Notes under the pieces: model-generated
Databases searched by the model: none
What the model saw: only the letters and a program-made list of their open reading frames with translations
What the model was told of the DNA's origin: nothing
NCBI GenBank assembly: GCA_964525945.1
Contig: CAZGKX010000021.1
Coordinates: forward strand, 1-36,628
DNA length: 36,628 bases
Reading direction: 5' to 3'
DNA from: CAZGKX01 sp964525945
GTDB lineage: Bacteria; Pseudomonadota; Gammaproteobacteria; Legionellales; Legionellaceae
In this document: in pieces, positions 15,965 to 24,638 of the stretch
Layout: the number at the start of each line of letters is the position of its first letter
Position numbering within the stretch: the first letter of the stretch is position 1
Translations under genes and position numbers: made by a program

Positions 15965-16200
15965 TTATCCACAGAATTTGTGGATAATAAAAAAAGCAAT
16001 AGCTTTTTTAAAAAATATTATTATTATTATTTTCAATGAGTTATAGTTTTTATGTACGAAAGAAATAAGATGGATCAAATCTGCTCTAAAAAGTTATACA
16101 CAATCCACGTTGTTGGCGCGTAAGGCCATTTGATCATAAAACCTGTATCAACGTTTCGCGTTTTCTGCGAGGGATCCATGTGCAGAGTGAGAACTTGATC
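15965..16200. other. oriC (candidate): Candidate replication origin: three perfect DnaA boxes, AT-rich tract, GATC cluster
   Basis: DnaA boxes matching TTATNCACA exactly are at 15965-15973 (TTATCCACA, +), 15979-15987 (TTATCCACA, -) and 16094-16102 (TTATACACA, +). The first two form an inverted pair five bases apart. Between the pair and the third box lies an AT-rich stretch (about 15986-16060, with TATTATTATTATTATT-like repeats) suited to strand opening. GATC occurs at 16073, 16132, 16173 and 16197. The 329-base spacer holds no gene. parB on one side and rsmB-fmt-def on the other are origin-proximal genes in many gammaproteobacteria. dnaA, dnaN, mnmG and rsmG are not in the window, so this remains a candidate. 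Confidence 0.6.
15990..16009 (+). terminator. AT-rich hairpin with T-run
   Basis: AAAAAAGC pairs with GCTTTTTT around an AATA loop, the 3' arm serving as a T-run. It lies about 75 bases after the membrane-anchored orphan's stop and would terminate it, or transcription from rsmB's side. It also falls inside the AT-rich part of the candidate origin. Confidence 0.45.
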
Positions 16201-16243
16201 ACGCGACAAGTTGCCGGGCCTATAAATTGAGTAAAGCCAATAA

Positions 16244-17533
16244 TCACGCGTTATCGTTTTTTCTTAACACGCTATAAAAAAAGCCATCCATGTTGTGCTG
16301 ACCGGGCAGAATTTGCCAACCATGTCCGGTGGCGATGCCCCAGGGATGACTGGCTGTGACCAGTTCGCAGTTGGGGTGTGATTTTGCAAATTGGGCAATT
16401 TGTTGTTCATTTTCCTCGGATAAGATCGAGCAAGTGCTGTAGACCATGCGCCCATTGGGTGCCAGCAAGGGCCACAGTGCTTCGAGCAATTGGCGTTGCA
16501 ATTGAGCTATTAGAGTCACTTCAGCTGCTGTACGCAACAATTTTATGTCAGGATGACGGCGGATGACGCCTGTTGCCGAACAAGGGGCATCCAGCAAGAT
16601 GCGGTCGAACAATTGCCCATCCCACCAGGTGTTGGGCGCTATACCGTCCCCTTGGACGATTTCAGCATGCCGATGCAAACGCGTTAAATTTTCTTGAACA
16701 CGCTCTAAACGTTTTGCATCCACATCCAGTGCCACGCATCGCAATAGATTGGGCTCCATTTCAAGAATATGGCATGTTTTTCCGCCGGGTGCGCAACAGG
16801 CGTCAAGCACACGCAGACCGGGTTGCAGATCCAATAACGATGCAGCCATTTGTGCGGCACCATCTTGAACGGAAATATCCCCCGCACTGAATCCAGGCAG
16901 ATCTTGGACGGCGCAGGGCTTGGTCAATGTCATGCCATTTTGGGTATGAGGTTGCTGTTGGGCCTCTATGCCTGCAACTTGTAAACGTTGCAAATAATGG
17001 CTGCGTGTTTCTTGTGCGCAATTGACACGCAACGTCATGGGTGGATGCGTATCATTGGCCGTTAAGATGTGCTGCCAATCGTTTGGCCAATCGTGTTTAA
17101 TGCGTTGCACAAACCAGCTGGGGTGGCCGTCTTGAAAGGCGGGGGTGTTGGCCAGTTGTTGCAGCAATGTTGCCTGCTCTCGGCAAAAGGTCCGTAGCAC
17201 AGCATTCACCAGCCCTTTGGCCCACGATTTTTTGAGCTGATCCAACAAGGCCACCGTTTCTTTCACCACAGCATAGTCTGGTGTTCGCAGATAATGCAAT
17301 TGGTACAATCCCATCAGTAGACTCAGCCAAACATCCAATTCTTTCGGACGTTTTTTTAGCAAACAATCGGCAATGGCTTGCAAACGAAAATAGTGGCGGC
17401 ATACGCCAAAACAAATTTCTCGGCCCAAGGGTGTTAAATCTGGATTGGCTTTTAGCAAATGCGATAAAGGCAGTTTTAACTCGACGAGTTTGATTAAAAT
17501 GCGCAAGGCTTGTAAACGCTCATTTTTTTTCAT
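16244..17533 (-). CDS. rsmB: 16S rRNA (cytosine-967-C5)-methyltransferase RsmB
   Basis: An SAM-dependent enzyme forming m5C967 in 16S rRNA. An N-terminal NusB-like RNA-binding domain (residues 1-135, KETVALLDQLKKSWAKGLVNAVLR) precedes the Rossmann methyltransferase domain. The SAM motif is DACCAPGGKTCHILE (about 244-258). The two catalytic cysteines are Cys318 in DAPCSATGVIRRHPD and Cys368 in YSTCSI. The length of 429 residues equals the E. coli enzyme. Its start overlaps the end of fmt by four bases (ATGA type), so def-fmt-rsmB form one operon. The candidate origin lies just downstream. Confidence 0.96.
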   Translation of the reverse strand: MKKNERLQALRILIKLVELKLPLSHLLKANPDLTPLGREICFGVCRHYFRLQAIADCLLKKRPKELDVWLSLLMGLYQLHYLRTPDYAVVKETVALLDQLKKSWAKGLVNAVLRTFCREQATLLQQLANTPAFQDGHPSWFVQRIKHDWPNDWQHILTANDTHPPMTLRVNCAQETRSHYLQRLQVAGIEAQQQPHTQNGMTLTKPCAVQDLPGFSAGDISVQDGAAQMAASLLDLQPGLRVLDACCAPGGKTCHILEMEPNLLRCVALDVDAKRLERVQENLTRLHRHAEIVQGDGIAPNTWWDGQLFDRILLDAPCSATGVIRRHPDIKLLRTAAEVTLIAQLQRQLLEALWPLLAPNGRMVYSTCSILSEENEQQIAQFAKSHPNCELVTASHPWGIATGHGWQILPGQHNMDGFFYSVLRKNDNA

Positions 17534-18501
17534 GCGAATGAGCGCTTACCAAGAAGAAAAGGATGCACAATCTGTGCACGTCCTGCGTTCAGCCAATCGG
17601 CTACGGCAATGTTTTTACCTCCTGGCAATTGCATGCGCTCAATGCACCACGCGTATTGCCCCGTGGCAACAATCATGCCGTGTTTATCGAGGCTGAGTAC
17701 TGTGCCAGCAGGTTGAGACGATGTTTGTTCCACAACATGAGCTTTATGAATGCGCAGCACATCATGATCTAAATGGGTATAAGCAATCGGCCAAGGGTTA
17801 AAGGCGCGAATTTTTTGATCAATAAGTACCGCGGGTTGTTGCCAATCAATTTCGGCATCTTCTTTATTGATTTTAGGTGCGTACGTGACTTGTTGCTCGT
17901 TTTGGGGCGTTGAGCAAATCAGGCCGTTGGCGTAATCATCCAGGACTTTTAACAGCGGCTTTACGGCCAATTCAGCCAGCTTGTCGTGCAAGGTTGTTGC
18001 TGTATCAGAGGCTGTGATAGGGCAGGTGACGGTATTTAGCATATCGCCGGTGTCCATGCCCACATCCATTTGCATGATGGTGACTCCGCTTTCATGATCA
18101 CCATGCAAGATCGCATGCTGAATAGGGGATGCGCCGCGCCACCGCGGTAGCAAAGAAGCATGCACATTGATGCAGCCCTGCTTGGGTATATCTAAAACAC
18201 GTTTGGGTAAAATCAACCCATACGCAATCACCACCATGACATCGGGAGCCAGCTGCTCCAAGGTTGCAATGGTCGCGTCATCTTTAAAATGAAGCGGTTG
18301 ATGCACAGGCAATTGGTGCTGATTTGCCCATTCTTTGACCGCTGACGCTTGCAATTTTCTACCTCGGCCAGCTGGACGATCAGGTTGGGTGTAGATGGCC
18401 CGTAGTGTATGCCTGGAGTTCGCCAGGGCGTTTAAGCATGGCAAGGTGAATGCAGGTGTGCCAGCAAAAACGATGTTTAAAGCAGGTGGGGTGACTGTCA
18501 T
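17530..18501 (-). CDS. fmt: Methionyl-tRNA formyltransferase
   Basis: Transfers a formyl group from 10-formyltetrahydrofolate to initiator Met-tRNA. The catalytic region INVHASLLPRWRGASPIQ contains the family's Asn and His, and the catalytic Asp lies in DVGMDTGDML. The N-terminal Rossmann fold begins LNIVFAGTPAFTLPCLNAL, and the C-terminal OB-like domain carries IRAFNPWPIAYT. The ATG at 18501 gives 323 residues; a TTG at 18507, directly after the def stop and with AAAGG seven bases ahead, would add two residues and may be the true start. It is the middle gene of def-fmt-rsmB. Confidence 0.96.
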   Translation of the reverse strand: MTVTPPALNIVFAGTPAFTLPCLNALANSRHTLRAIYTQPDRPAGRGRKLQASAVKEWANQHQLPVHQPLHFKDDATIATLEQLAPDVMVVIAYGLILPKRVLDIPKQGCINVHASLLPRWRGASPIQHAILHGDHESGVTIMQMDVGMDTGDMLNTVTCPITASDTATTLHDKLAELAVKPLLKVLDDYANGLICSTPQNEQQVTYAPKINKEDAEIDWQQPAVLIDQKIRAFNPWPIAYTHLDHDVLRIHKAHVVEQTSSQPAGTVLSLDKHGMIVATGQYAWCIERMQLPGGKNIAVADWLNAGRAQIVHPFLLGKRSFA

Positions 18502-18507
18502 AAGCAA

Positions 18508-19020
18508 TTATTGGCCTTTAGAAGTATTGCGAAGAAATTTATCCAAACGTTTACGGATTAAATTGCGTTTTAAAGGCGACAACAAATCCACGAACAGTTT
18601 GCCATTCAAGTGATCGATTTCATGTTGAAAACATTCACCGAGCAAACCATCACTTGTCATTTCAAAGGGTTTGCCTGAGCGATCAAGGGCTCTAACCGTG
18701 ACTTTTGCAGCGCGGGTGACCGTGTCATAGGCGCCCGGAACGGATAAACAGCCCTCCTGGTATTCCAGTTGACCTTCGGAGGCAATGATTTCCGGGTTGA
18801 TCAGCACCAATTGTTGGGTTTTATCGCCGATCACATCCACCACCGATAAGCGCAAATTAATCCCTATTTGGGGTGCCGCTAACCCTACACCTTTGGCGTG
18901 GTACATGGTGTCAAACATGTCATCAATGAGGCGTTGCAATTCATCGTCAAAGGTTTCCACAGGTTTTGAAACCCGTCTTAAACGCGCATCGGGTAAATAA
19001 ATAATTTTACGTATCGTCAT
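18508..19020 (-). CDS. def: Peptide deformylase
   Basis: A metal-dependent enzyme that removes the formyl group from nascent proteins. All three motifs are present: GVGLAAPQ (44-51), EGCLS with the metal ligand Cys91, and HEIDH with His133, Glu134 and His137. At 170 residues it matches E. coli Def. The start MTIRKIIYLPDARLR aligns with other Def proteins (alternating M-x-I-L/Y-x-x-PD-x-RLR). It is the first gene of the minus-strand operon def-fmt-rsmB, divergent from dprA with 128 bases between them that must hold both promoters. Confidence 0.97.
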   Translation of the reverse strand: MTIRKIIYLPDARLRRVSKPVETFDDELQRLIDDMFDTMYHAKGVGLAAPQIGINLRLSVVDVIGDKTQQLVLINPEIIASEGQLEYQEGCLSVPGAYDTVTRAAKVTVRALDRSGKPFEMTSDGLLGECFQHEIDHLNGKLFVDLLSPLKRNLIRKRLDKFLRNTSKGQ

Positions 19021-19148
19021 ATCAATCTAGTTTAGAAAAATAAATGCATGCTATTATCTCTAATCGTTAGTCCGCAAGCAAGCACGGTGTCAGAAAGCAT
19101 GTGCAAATTGCTGATTAATCGTCCAACCAACATCGAAATGGATTTTAT

Positions 19149-20225
19149 ATGGATAATTTATATTATTTACTGGCCTTAAACCGTATGGCGCAAATAGGCC
19201 CACGTACGGTCAGCAAGTTGCTGAAGCGTTGGCCAAAACTGCACGAATTATTTCAAATGCCCGAGGCTGCTTTGAAAGAAGCCGGCTTGCCGGAGCGACT
19301 CATCCATGCCTTTCAAGCGTTTAATTTTCACCAAGTAGACGAAGATTTACGTTGGCAAGAGGGCGACAATCACCATCTATTGACGTGCGATCACCCTCAA
19401 TATCCTCCGCTTTTGAAAGAAATCCACGATCCTCCCATTGTCTTGTACGCCAAGGGCGATTTAACGTGTTTTGATGCCCCGACACTGGCCATTGTGGGCA
19501 CACGATCACCGTCAATGAGCGGCAGCGAGACCGCTTGGCGTTTTGCAAATCAGTTGGCTGCATGTGGGGTTACCATTGTCAGTGGTTTGGCGCTAGGGAT
19601 TGATGCCCAAGCCCATTGGGGCTGCCTAGAGGCAAACGGTAAAACCATTGCGGTGATGGGAACAGGAATTGATCATATTTACCCCCGTCGTCACCTGTCT
19701 CTCGCCGATAAAATTTGTCAAAATGGCATGCTGTTGAGTGAGTTTCCTCTAAAAAATCCACCAATCGCTGGACATTTTCCACGCAGAAATCGTATAATAA
19801 GTGGTTTATCATTGTCCATACTGGTTGTTGAGGCTGCAATCAAGAGCGGTTCGTTGATTACGGCCCGGTTAGGATTAGAGCAAAATCGCGATGTGCTCGC
19901 CGTTCCTGGTTCTATCCATAACCCTCAAGCACGTGGTTGCCATTATCTTTTGCAGCAAGGTGCGAAGTTAGTAACGGTTGTGAATGATGTATTCACTGAG
20001 CTGGGCATGGATAATTTTATGGCCAAGGCAGTAAAACAGAATGAGACGCTTGCAAGCGAGAATAAAAATCTAGTAAAGTGCATTGAATTCGAGGCAACAA
20101 CTGTTGATCAAATCGTCGCACGAAGTGGTCTAAGCATTGAGACTGTGATTTGTAAATTAACTGAGTTGGAATTACAAGGTGTGATCAACGCGGTTCCTGG
20201 TGGCTATATGAGGTGTATATTATGA
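19149..20225 (+). CDS. dprA: DNA-processing protein DprA (Smf)
   Basis: Protects incoming single-stranded DNA and loads RecA during natural transformation. The Rossmann core is complete: IVGTRSPSMSG, SGLALGIDAQAH, AVMGTGIDHIYPRRH, LSEFPL...HFPRRNRIISGLS and VVEAAIKSGSLITARLGLEQNRDVLAVPG. A C-terminal winged-helix segment (QIVARSGLSIETVICKLTELELQGVINAVPGGYMR) follows. The N-terminal 75 residues are the SAM-like domain. The 358-residue length is usual. It overlaps smg by four bases. Presence suggests transformation capability, though DprA also persists in non-competent species. Confidence 0.96.
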   Translation: MDNLYYLLALNRMAQIGPRTVSKLLKRWPKLHELFQMPEAALKEAGLPERLIHAFQAFNFHQVDEDLRWQEGDNHHLLTCDHPQYPPLLKEIHDPPIVLYAKGDLTCFDAPTLAIVGTRSPSMSGSETAWRFANQLAACGVTIVSGLALGIDAQAHWGCLEANGKTIAVMGTGIDHIYPRRHLSLADKICQNGMLLSEFPLKNPPIAGHFPRRNRIISGLSLSILVVEAAIKSGSLITARLGLEQNRDVLAVPGSIHNPQARGCHYLLQQGAKLVTVVNDVFTELGMDNFMAKAVKQNETLASENKNLVKCIEFEATTVDQIVARSGLSIETVICKLTELELQGVINAVPGGYMRCIL

Positions 20226-20662
20226 AAGATAGCTTGTTTGAAATGTTATTGAACTTGTTTGAAAAAACATTAACCCAATTAAAAGAAAAGCACTTGGCTG
20301 CGAGCGGTGATGATGGCGTGGCGCCAACCGACGCAGAGACAACCCCGCTCAACAACGAGCAATTGGATGTCGTGAAATTTGCAAATGAAACCTCCATGCG
20401 AATTTTTACACCTGATGAACAACGCCGCTTCACAAAAGCAAGTTATCAATTTCTCGTGCGCATGATGGCATGGGGTGTGATCAGTGCGGAAGATCAAGAA
20501 GTGATCATCAACCGTTTAATTTTTTCAGATTCACGTTTTGTCACGTTACAAGAAGCGAAATGGGCTATACGTAACGTCCTTTCCAATCAAATGAATTCAG
20601 AGCAAATTGCCTTTCTTGACTTAGTGTTGTATCAAAAGGAAGATGGCTTATCATTGCATTAA
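20222..20662 (+). CDS. smg: Smg protein (DUF494)
   Basis: A 146-residue member of the Smg/DUF494 family, almost always found between dprA and topA in gammaproteobacteria; its biochemical role is not established. The conserved start MKDSLFEMLLNLFE and the segments VDVVKF-like and QRRFTKASYQFLVRMMAWGVIS are visible. ATG 20222 has GAGGTG seven bases upstream and overlaps the dprA stop (ATGA). A GTG at 20213 is an alternative with no ribosome site. topA follows after 16 bases. Confidence 0.92.
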   Translation: MKDSLFEMLLNLFEKTLTQLKEKHLAASGDDGVAPTDAETTPLNNEQLDVVKFANETSMRIFTPDEQRRFTKASYQFLVRMMAWGVISAEDQEVIINRLIFSDSRFVTLQEAKWAIRNVLSNQMNSEQIAFLDLVLYQKEDGLSLH

Positions 20663-20678
20663 AAAAGGTTAACGCTTA

Positions 20679-22952
20679 ATGACGAAGTACCTGGTTGTCG
20701 TGGAATCGCCCGCGAAATGTAAAACGATCCAAAAATACCTGGGCGACAATTATGAGGTACTCGCATCCTATGGGCATGTTCGAGATTTACCGCCTCGCAA
20801 AGGTTCAGTAAACCCTGATCAAGACTTTGCAATGACTTACAGCCCCATTGAGCGCAATGCACGCCATATCGAAGCAATTGCCAAAGCGCTTAAAAAAGCG
20901 GATGAATTTTTGCTGGCCACGGATCCAGACAGAGAAGGTGAAGCCATTTCTTGGCATGTGTTTGAGTTGATGAAATCGCGTAATTTATTGAAAGACAAAC
21001 CCACGCGTCGAATTTTTTTCAACGAAATCACCAAATCTGCTGTGCACGAAGCCATTAACAATCCACGCGAAATATCCATGGACCTTGTCAATGCGCAACA
21101 AGCGCGTCGCGCTCTGGATTACTTGGTTGGATTTAATCTTTCGCCGTTGCTTTGGAAAAAAATACGCCGTGGTTTATCCGCAGGGCGTGTGCAAAGTCCC
21201 GCCCTGCGATTGATCGTTGAGCGTGAAGAAGAAATTGAACGTTTTGTTTCTCAAGAGTATTGGCGCCTACTTGCCCAATGCCAGCACGAAACCACGCCAT
21301 TTGAAGCGCGCTTAACCCAGCTCAATCATGAAAAATTACAACAATTCTCTATCACCAACAGCGAGCAAGCAAACACCATTAAGAACATGCTTTTGGTGCA
21401 AGCGAAAGGTTATTTAGCGGTTGAGAACATTGAGAAAAAACAACGGAAACGCAATCCGTCCGCCCCGTTTATCACCTCGACATTGCAACAAGAAGCTGCA
21501 AGAAAATTAGGTTTTACGGCTCGAAAAACAATGATGGTTGCGCAACAACTGTATGAAGGGATTGACATTGGTTCGGGAACAATGGGTTTAATCACCTATA
21601 TGCGTACCGATTCTGTTCATTTATCAGCAGAAGCTGTGACGGAAATGAGAGAGTATATTGAGGAGCGCTACGGCAAGCAAAATTGCGCGAGCAATCCCCG
21701 TGTATTTAAAACCAAATCTAAAAATGCCCAAGAAGCGCATGAGGCGATCCGTCCAACGTCCATCAAGCGTACACCAGAAATGGTGCAGCAGGCGTTGACA
21801 CCGGATCAATTTAAGCTTTATAGCTTGGTTTGGAAACGCTCCTTGGCTTGTCAAATGGCTGAGGCATTGGTGGATACGGTTGCCGTGGATTTAACGTGTG
21901 GCGAAGGCAATGTGTTCCGAGCCAATGGCTCCATTATTGTTTTTCCGGGTTTTCTTACGGTGTATGAAGAAGGCAAGGACGATTCCAAAGACGATGATCA
22001 ACAAGCCATGTTGCCGGCCTTGGCCGTTGGCGACAAAATTCCCGTGCAAGATATTGTGCCCAGTCAACATTTTACAGAGCCGCCACCGCGTTACTCTGAA
22101 GCATCCCTGGTCAAGGCCTTGGAAGAGTTTGAAATTGGTCGACCGTCTACGTATGCGTCTATTATCCACACATTGCAGCAACGGGAATATGTCATTGTCG
22201 ATAAAAAACGCTTTTTCCCCACAGATGTTGGGCGTATTGTCAGCCGTTTTTTAACGGATTATTTTACCCGCTATGTCGATTATAAATTTACCGCGCAGCT
22301 TGAAGACACGCTGGATGCTATTGCGCGTGGCGAAAAAGAGTGGGTTCCCGTGTTGGATGCTTTTTGGCAACCGTTCATTGAAAAAGTGCATGCCATCGAC
22401 GAGCAAGTGCAACGCAAAGACGTTACGACCGAAGCCCTGGATGAACAATGCCCTAAATGTGAAAAACCATTGGCCATACGTTTGGGCAAACGCGGTCGAT
22501 TTATAGGTTGTACGGGTTATCCTGATTGCGATTATACGCTGGATTTAAATGCCCAAGGGGGTGAAAAAATTGAGCCGGAAGTGGTCGAAAATCGCAGTTG
22601 TCCAGAATGTTCCAACCCCTTGCATATAAAAATTGGTCGTTATGGCCGTTTTATAGGATGCAGTAATTACCCTAACTGTAAATTTATTGAGCCCTTGGAA
22701 AAGCCTGCCGATACTGGCGTTGAGTGCCCCAAATGCCATGCCGCTAAAATTTTGCAACGTAAATCCAGAAAAGGAAAAATTTTTTATTCCTGCGCAAGTT
22801 ACCCCAAATGCGATTACGCGTTGTGGAACGAACCTATCGATAAACCATGCCCGCAATGTGCATGGCCGTTGTTGACGGTGAAAGAAACAAAACGTTCTGG
22901 CCGCCAAATTATATGTCCTCATGAAGGCTGTGGCTACGTTGCTAACGAATAA
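20679..22952 (+). CDS. topA: DNA topoisomerase I
   Basis: Type IA topoisomerase that relaxes negative supercoils behind polymerases. The TOPRIM domain shows ESPAK with Glu9 and the metal triad in TDPDREGE (Asp82, Asp84, Glu86). The catalytic tyrosine is Tyr307 in GLITYMRTDS. The gate region ARRALDYLVGFNLSPLLW is intact. The C-terminus holds four zinc-ribbon repeats, each with four cysteines (for example CPKCEKPL...GCTGYPDCDY and CPECSNPL...GCSNYPNCKF; the last reads CPQCAWPL...ICPHEGCGY). At 757 residues it is shorter than the 865 of E. coli, mainly at the C-terminal end. Confidence 0.97.
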   Translation: MTKYLVVVESPAKCKTIQKYLGDNYEVLASYGHVRDLPPRKGSVNPDQDFAMTYSPIERNARHIEAIAKALKKADEFLLATDPDREGEAISWHVFELMKSRNLLKDKPTRRIFFNEITKSAVHEAINNPREISMDLVNAQQARRALDYLVGFNLSPLLWKKIRRGLSAGRVQSPALRLIVEREEEIERFVSQEYWRLLAQCQHETTPFEARLTQLNHEKLQQFSITNSEQANTIKNMLLVQAKGYLAVENIEKKQRKRNPSAPFITSTLQQEAARKLGFTARKTMMVAQQLYEGIDIGSGTMGLITYMRTDSVHLSAEAVTEMREYIEERYGKQNCASNPRVFKTKSKNAQEAHEAIRPTSIKRTPEMVQQALTPDQFKLYSLVWKRSLACQMAEALVDTVAVDLTCGEGNVFRANGSIIVFPGFLTVYEEGKDDSKDDDQQAMLPALAVGDKIPVQDIVPSQHFTEPPPRYSEASLVKALEEFEIGRPSTYASIIHTLQQREYVIVDKKRFFPTDVGRIVSRFLTDYFTRYVDYKFTAQLEDTLDAIARGEKEWVPVLDAFWQPFIEKVHAIDEQVQRKDVTTEALDEQCPKCEKPLAIRLGKRGRFIGCTGYPDCDYTLDLNAQGGEKIEPEVVENRSCPECSNPLHIKIGRYGRFIGCSNYPNCKFIEPLEKPADTGVECPKCHAAKILQRKSRKGKIFYSCASYPKCDYALWNEPIDKPCPQCAWPLLTVKETKRSGRQIICPHEGCGYVANE

Positions 22953-22966
22953 GATACAATGAATAG

Positions 22967-22993
22967 TTGACACGGGTTTCTGAGTAGTATAAA
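22967..22993 (+). promoter_or_regulatory. Candidate promoter and long leader of the cold-shock gene
   Basis: TTGACA (22967-22972) and TATAAA (22988-22993) are 15 bases apart. Transcription from here would give a leader of about 170 bases before the csp ATG. Long structured leaders are characteristic of cspA-type genes. CTTACTT near the leader start and AAGTAAG near 23120 are complementary, so a long-range pairing could enclose the leader. Confidence 0.5.
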
Positions 22994-23174
22994 AGTATCA
23001 TAGTGAATGGCTTACTTTAGTTTTACCTAATCTCAAACGTCCCGTTTATGCGGCTTGTCCGTTAAACAAGGATCCTGCTACCAGCGTGAGATACATGGCA
23101 AGTTGAAAGAAAATTTCCTGAAGTAAGTTTTATTCCTATCAGAGTTAAATTAATATGCTAAAGGAGCAACAAAA

Positions 23175-23381
23175 ATGGCGGAGAAAGTACGTGGTACAGT
23201 AAAGTGGTTCAATGAAGGTAAAGGTTTTGGCTTCATTGAATGCAATGGCAAAGATTACTTTGTTCACTTTAGTGCCATCCAAGGCAGTGGTTTTAAAACC
23301 CTACCAGAAGGTGCAACAGTAATGTTTAAAGCAACGCAAGGGCAAAAAGGTCCTCAAGCTGAAGAAGTGGAAGTTGTTTAA
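23175..23381 (+). CDS. Cold-shock-domain protein (CspA family)
   Basis: A 68-residue single OB-fold RNA/DNA chaperone. RNP1 is KGFGFI (16-21) and RNP2 is YFVHF (28-32); the opening GTVKWFNEGKGFG is diagnostic. Such proteins melt RNA secondary structure at low temperature or in stationary phase. A strong AAAGGAG ribosome site precedes the ATG. It is preceded by a leader of up to about 170 bases with a candidate promoter. Which Csp paralogue it is cannot be decided from sequence alone. Confidence 0.96.
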   Translation: MAEKVRGTVKWFNEGKGFGFIECNGKDYFVHFSAIQGSGFKTLPEGATVMFKATQGQKGPQAEEVEVV

Positions 23382-23449
23382 ACATTGTTTGCATAGCATA
23401 TTACATTGATCGACGCAAAATCGTTTTTCGCCAGTATGCTGCCTTAAAG

Positions 23450-24070
23450 TTAATCAAGAGCAACCCCTGCAATCGCGTGGGGGTTTGTGACCAAACCTTC
23501 CAATTGCTTGCGCTTGCAGAAAATCAACAGCGCCATCGCTGCATCGAATAAGAAAAAATACAACGGGTAGATCATATTTTTATGTTGTATGAGTACGCCT
23601 GTGAATGAAATAAAACTTGCTAAAGCAAATAAAACCCAAAACGCCAAATTTTCCGAGTGAGGATTTTGCCAGGTTCGTTTGTATGTGGGTAAGCCGCTGA
23701 TGAAATGAGTGAGCAATCCTGCAACCAAGGCAACAAGCTTAATGTTTATCAATAAATAACACATCAACGCAATACTCGCGCCGCCTATGGCAACAAAATC
23801 AGCACGTTTAAATTCAATATACCCATGTTTTATAGACAATATAAAAATAATGGCAGATCCCAAACCATTGGCTAAGGACAAGAAAATTCCGCTGCCAGCC
23901 CCCAAGCTTAAATAACTTAAAAAATTGGTGACGGACAAGACCAACCAAAAAAAACGGCTGATGACGCTTGGTTGCGATGAGCCAGAAAGAATAGCAATGG
24001 ACCCGCAAATATAAGAGGCGATGGCTAAAAAAAAGCTGGCCCAAGCCATGAGCGATACAGTATAAGTCAT
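23450..24070 (-). CDS. Multi-spanning membrane protein of unknown function
   Basis: A 206-residue protein with about six to seven hydrophobic helices (for example ASFFLAIASYICGSIAILSG; ANGLGSAIIFILSIKHG; VLFALASFISFTGVLIQH). The internal SSQPSVISRFFWLVLSVTNFLSY and GLPTYKRTWQNPHSENLAFWVL segments look like two related halves. Each has a Pro at a helix start and a following Trp-rich helix, loosely recalling PQ-loop/SWEET-like proteins. That resemblance is weak. It is convergent with the cold-shock gene and divergent from panD. No function is offered. Confidence 0.65.
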   Translation of the reverse strand: MTYTVSLMAWASFFLAIASYICGSIAILSGSSQPSVISRFFWLVLSVTNFLSYLSLGAGSGIFLSLANGLGSAIIFILSIKHGYIEFKRADFVAIGGASIALMCYLLINIKLVALVAGLLTHFISGLPTYKRTWQNPHSENLAFWVLFALASFISFTGVLIQHKNMIYPLYFFLFDAAMALLIFCKRKQLEGLVTNPHAIAGVALD

Positions 24071-24197
24071 GAGATTCTTATGTTCATTTTTTGTTTAAAA
24101 TTATACCATGTTTTGTCGGGAAGAAAATGCAAAAAGGTTGTAAATAATGTATTCTGCACATACAATGTCCTGTTTTGACAATATGCGGAATTTTGTA

Positions 24198-24599
24198 ATG
24201 ATCACACGACGAATGTTAAAATCTAAAATTCACCGGGCTACGGTCACACAAGCAGATTTGGATTACGAGGGTAGCATCACCATTGCCCCTGAACTGCTCG
24301 AAGCGTCAGATATTTTGCCTTATGAGGCGGTGCAAGTTTGGAACGTGACTGCAGGTACGCGGTTTGAGACCTATGCCATTGAAGGCGCTGCTCATTCAAC
24401 GGATATTTGTGTCAATGGCGCGGCAGCGCATTTGGTGACCCCAGGCGATATCATCATTATCGCCACGTTTGTGCAGCTGGAAGAAAGCTTATGCCGCTCT
24501 CTTACGCCTACGGTGGTGTTTGTTGATGAATGCAACCAAATTAAAGAGCTGCGCCCGGAAATTGCCACCACCAATTTTCACGCAGTCATGGCGGATTAA
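24198..24599 (+). CDS. panD: Aspartate 1-decarboxylase (pyruvoyl enzyme precursor)
   Basis: Makes beta-alanine from aspartate for pantothenate and CoA synthesis. The proenzyme self-cleaves at Gly25-Ser26 in LDYEGSITI; the Ser becomes the pyruvoyl cofactor. The start MITRRMLKSKIHRATVTQADL aligns with E. coli MIRTMLQGKLHR, which fixes ATG 24198 and rejects an upstream in-frame extension to 24147. NVTAGTRFETYAI and NGAAAHLVTPGDIIIIATF are typical. At 133 residues it is slightly longer than usual. No panB or panC is nearby. A 12-bp stem hairpin follows. Confidence 0.95.
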   Translation: MITRRMLKSKIHRATVTQADLDYEGSITIAPELLEASDILPYEAVQVWNVTAGTRFETYAIEGAAHSTDICVNGAAAHLVTPGDIIIIATFVQLEESLCRSLTPTVVFVDECNQIKELRPEIATTNFHAVMAD

Positions 24600-24605
24600 T
24601 TTTGG

Positions 24606-24638
24606 ATTGACTTCATGTTACACAGGCATGAAGTCAAT
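24606..24638. terminator. Bidirectional hairpin between panD and a lipoprotein gene
   Basis: ATTGACTTCATG (24606-24617) pairs perfectly with CATGAAGTCAAT (24627-24638) around a nine-base loop, seven bases after the panD stop. T-tracts are poor on both sides. It overlaps the stop codon of the convergent lipoprotein gene. Confidence 0.65.

Noticed and set aside
15787..15999. Minus-strand 70-codon frame over the orphan gene end and the DnaA boxes
   Set aside because: It overlaps a convincing gene and the DnaA boxes, and lacks a ribosome site and any recognisable motif.
14881..16243. parS site near parB
   Set aside because: No copy of the TGTTTCACGTGAAACA type palindrome was found; partial matches such as ACGTTTCGCG are too weak.
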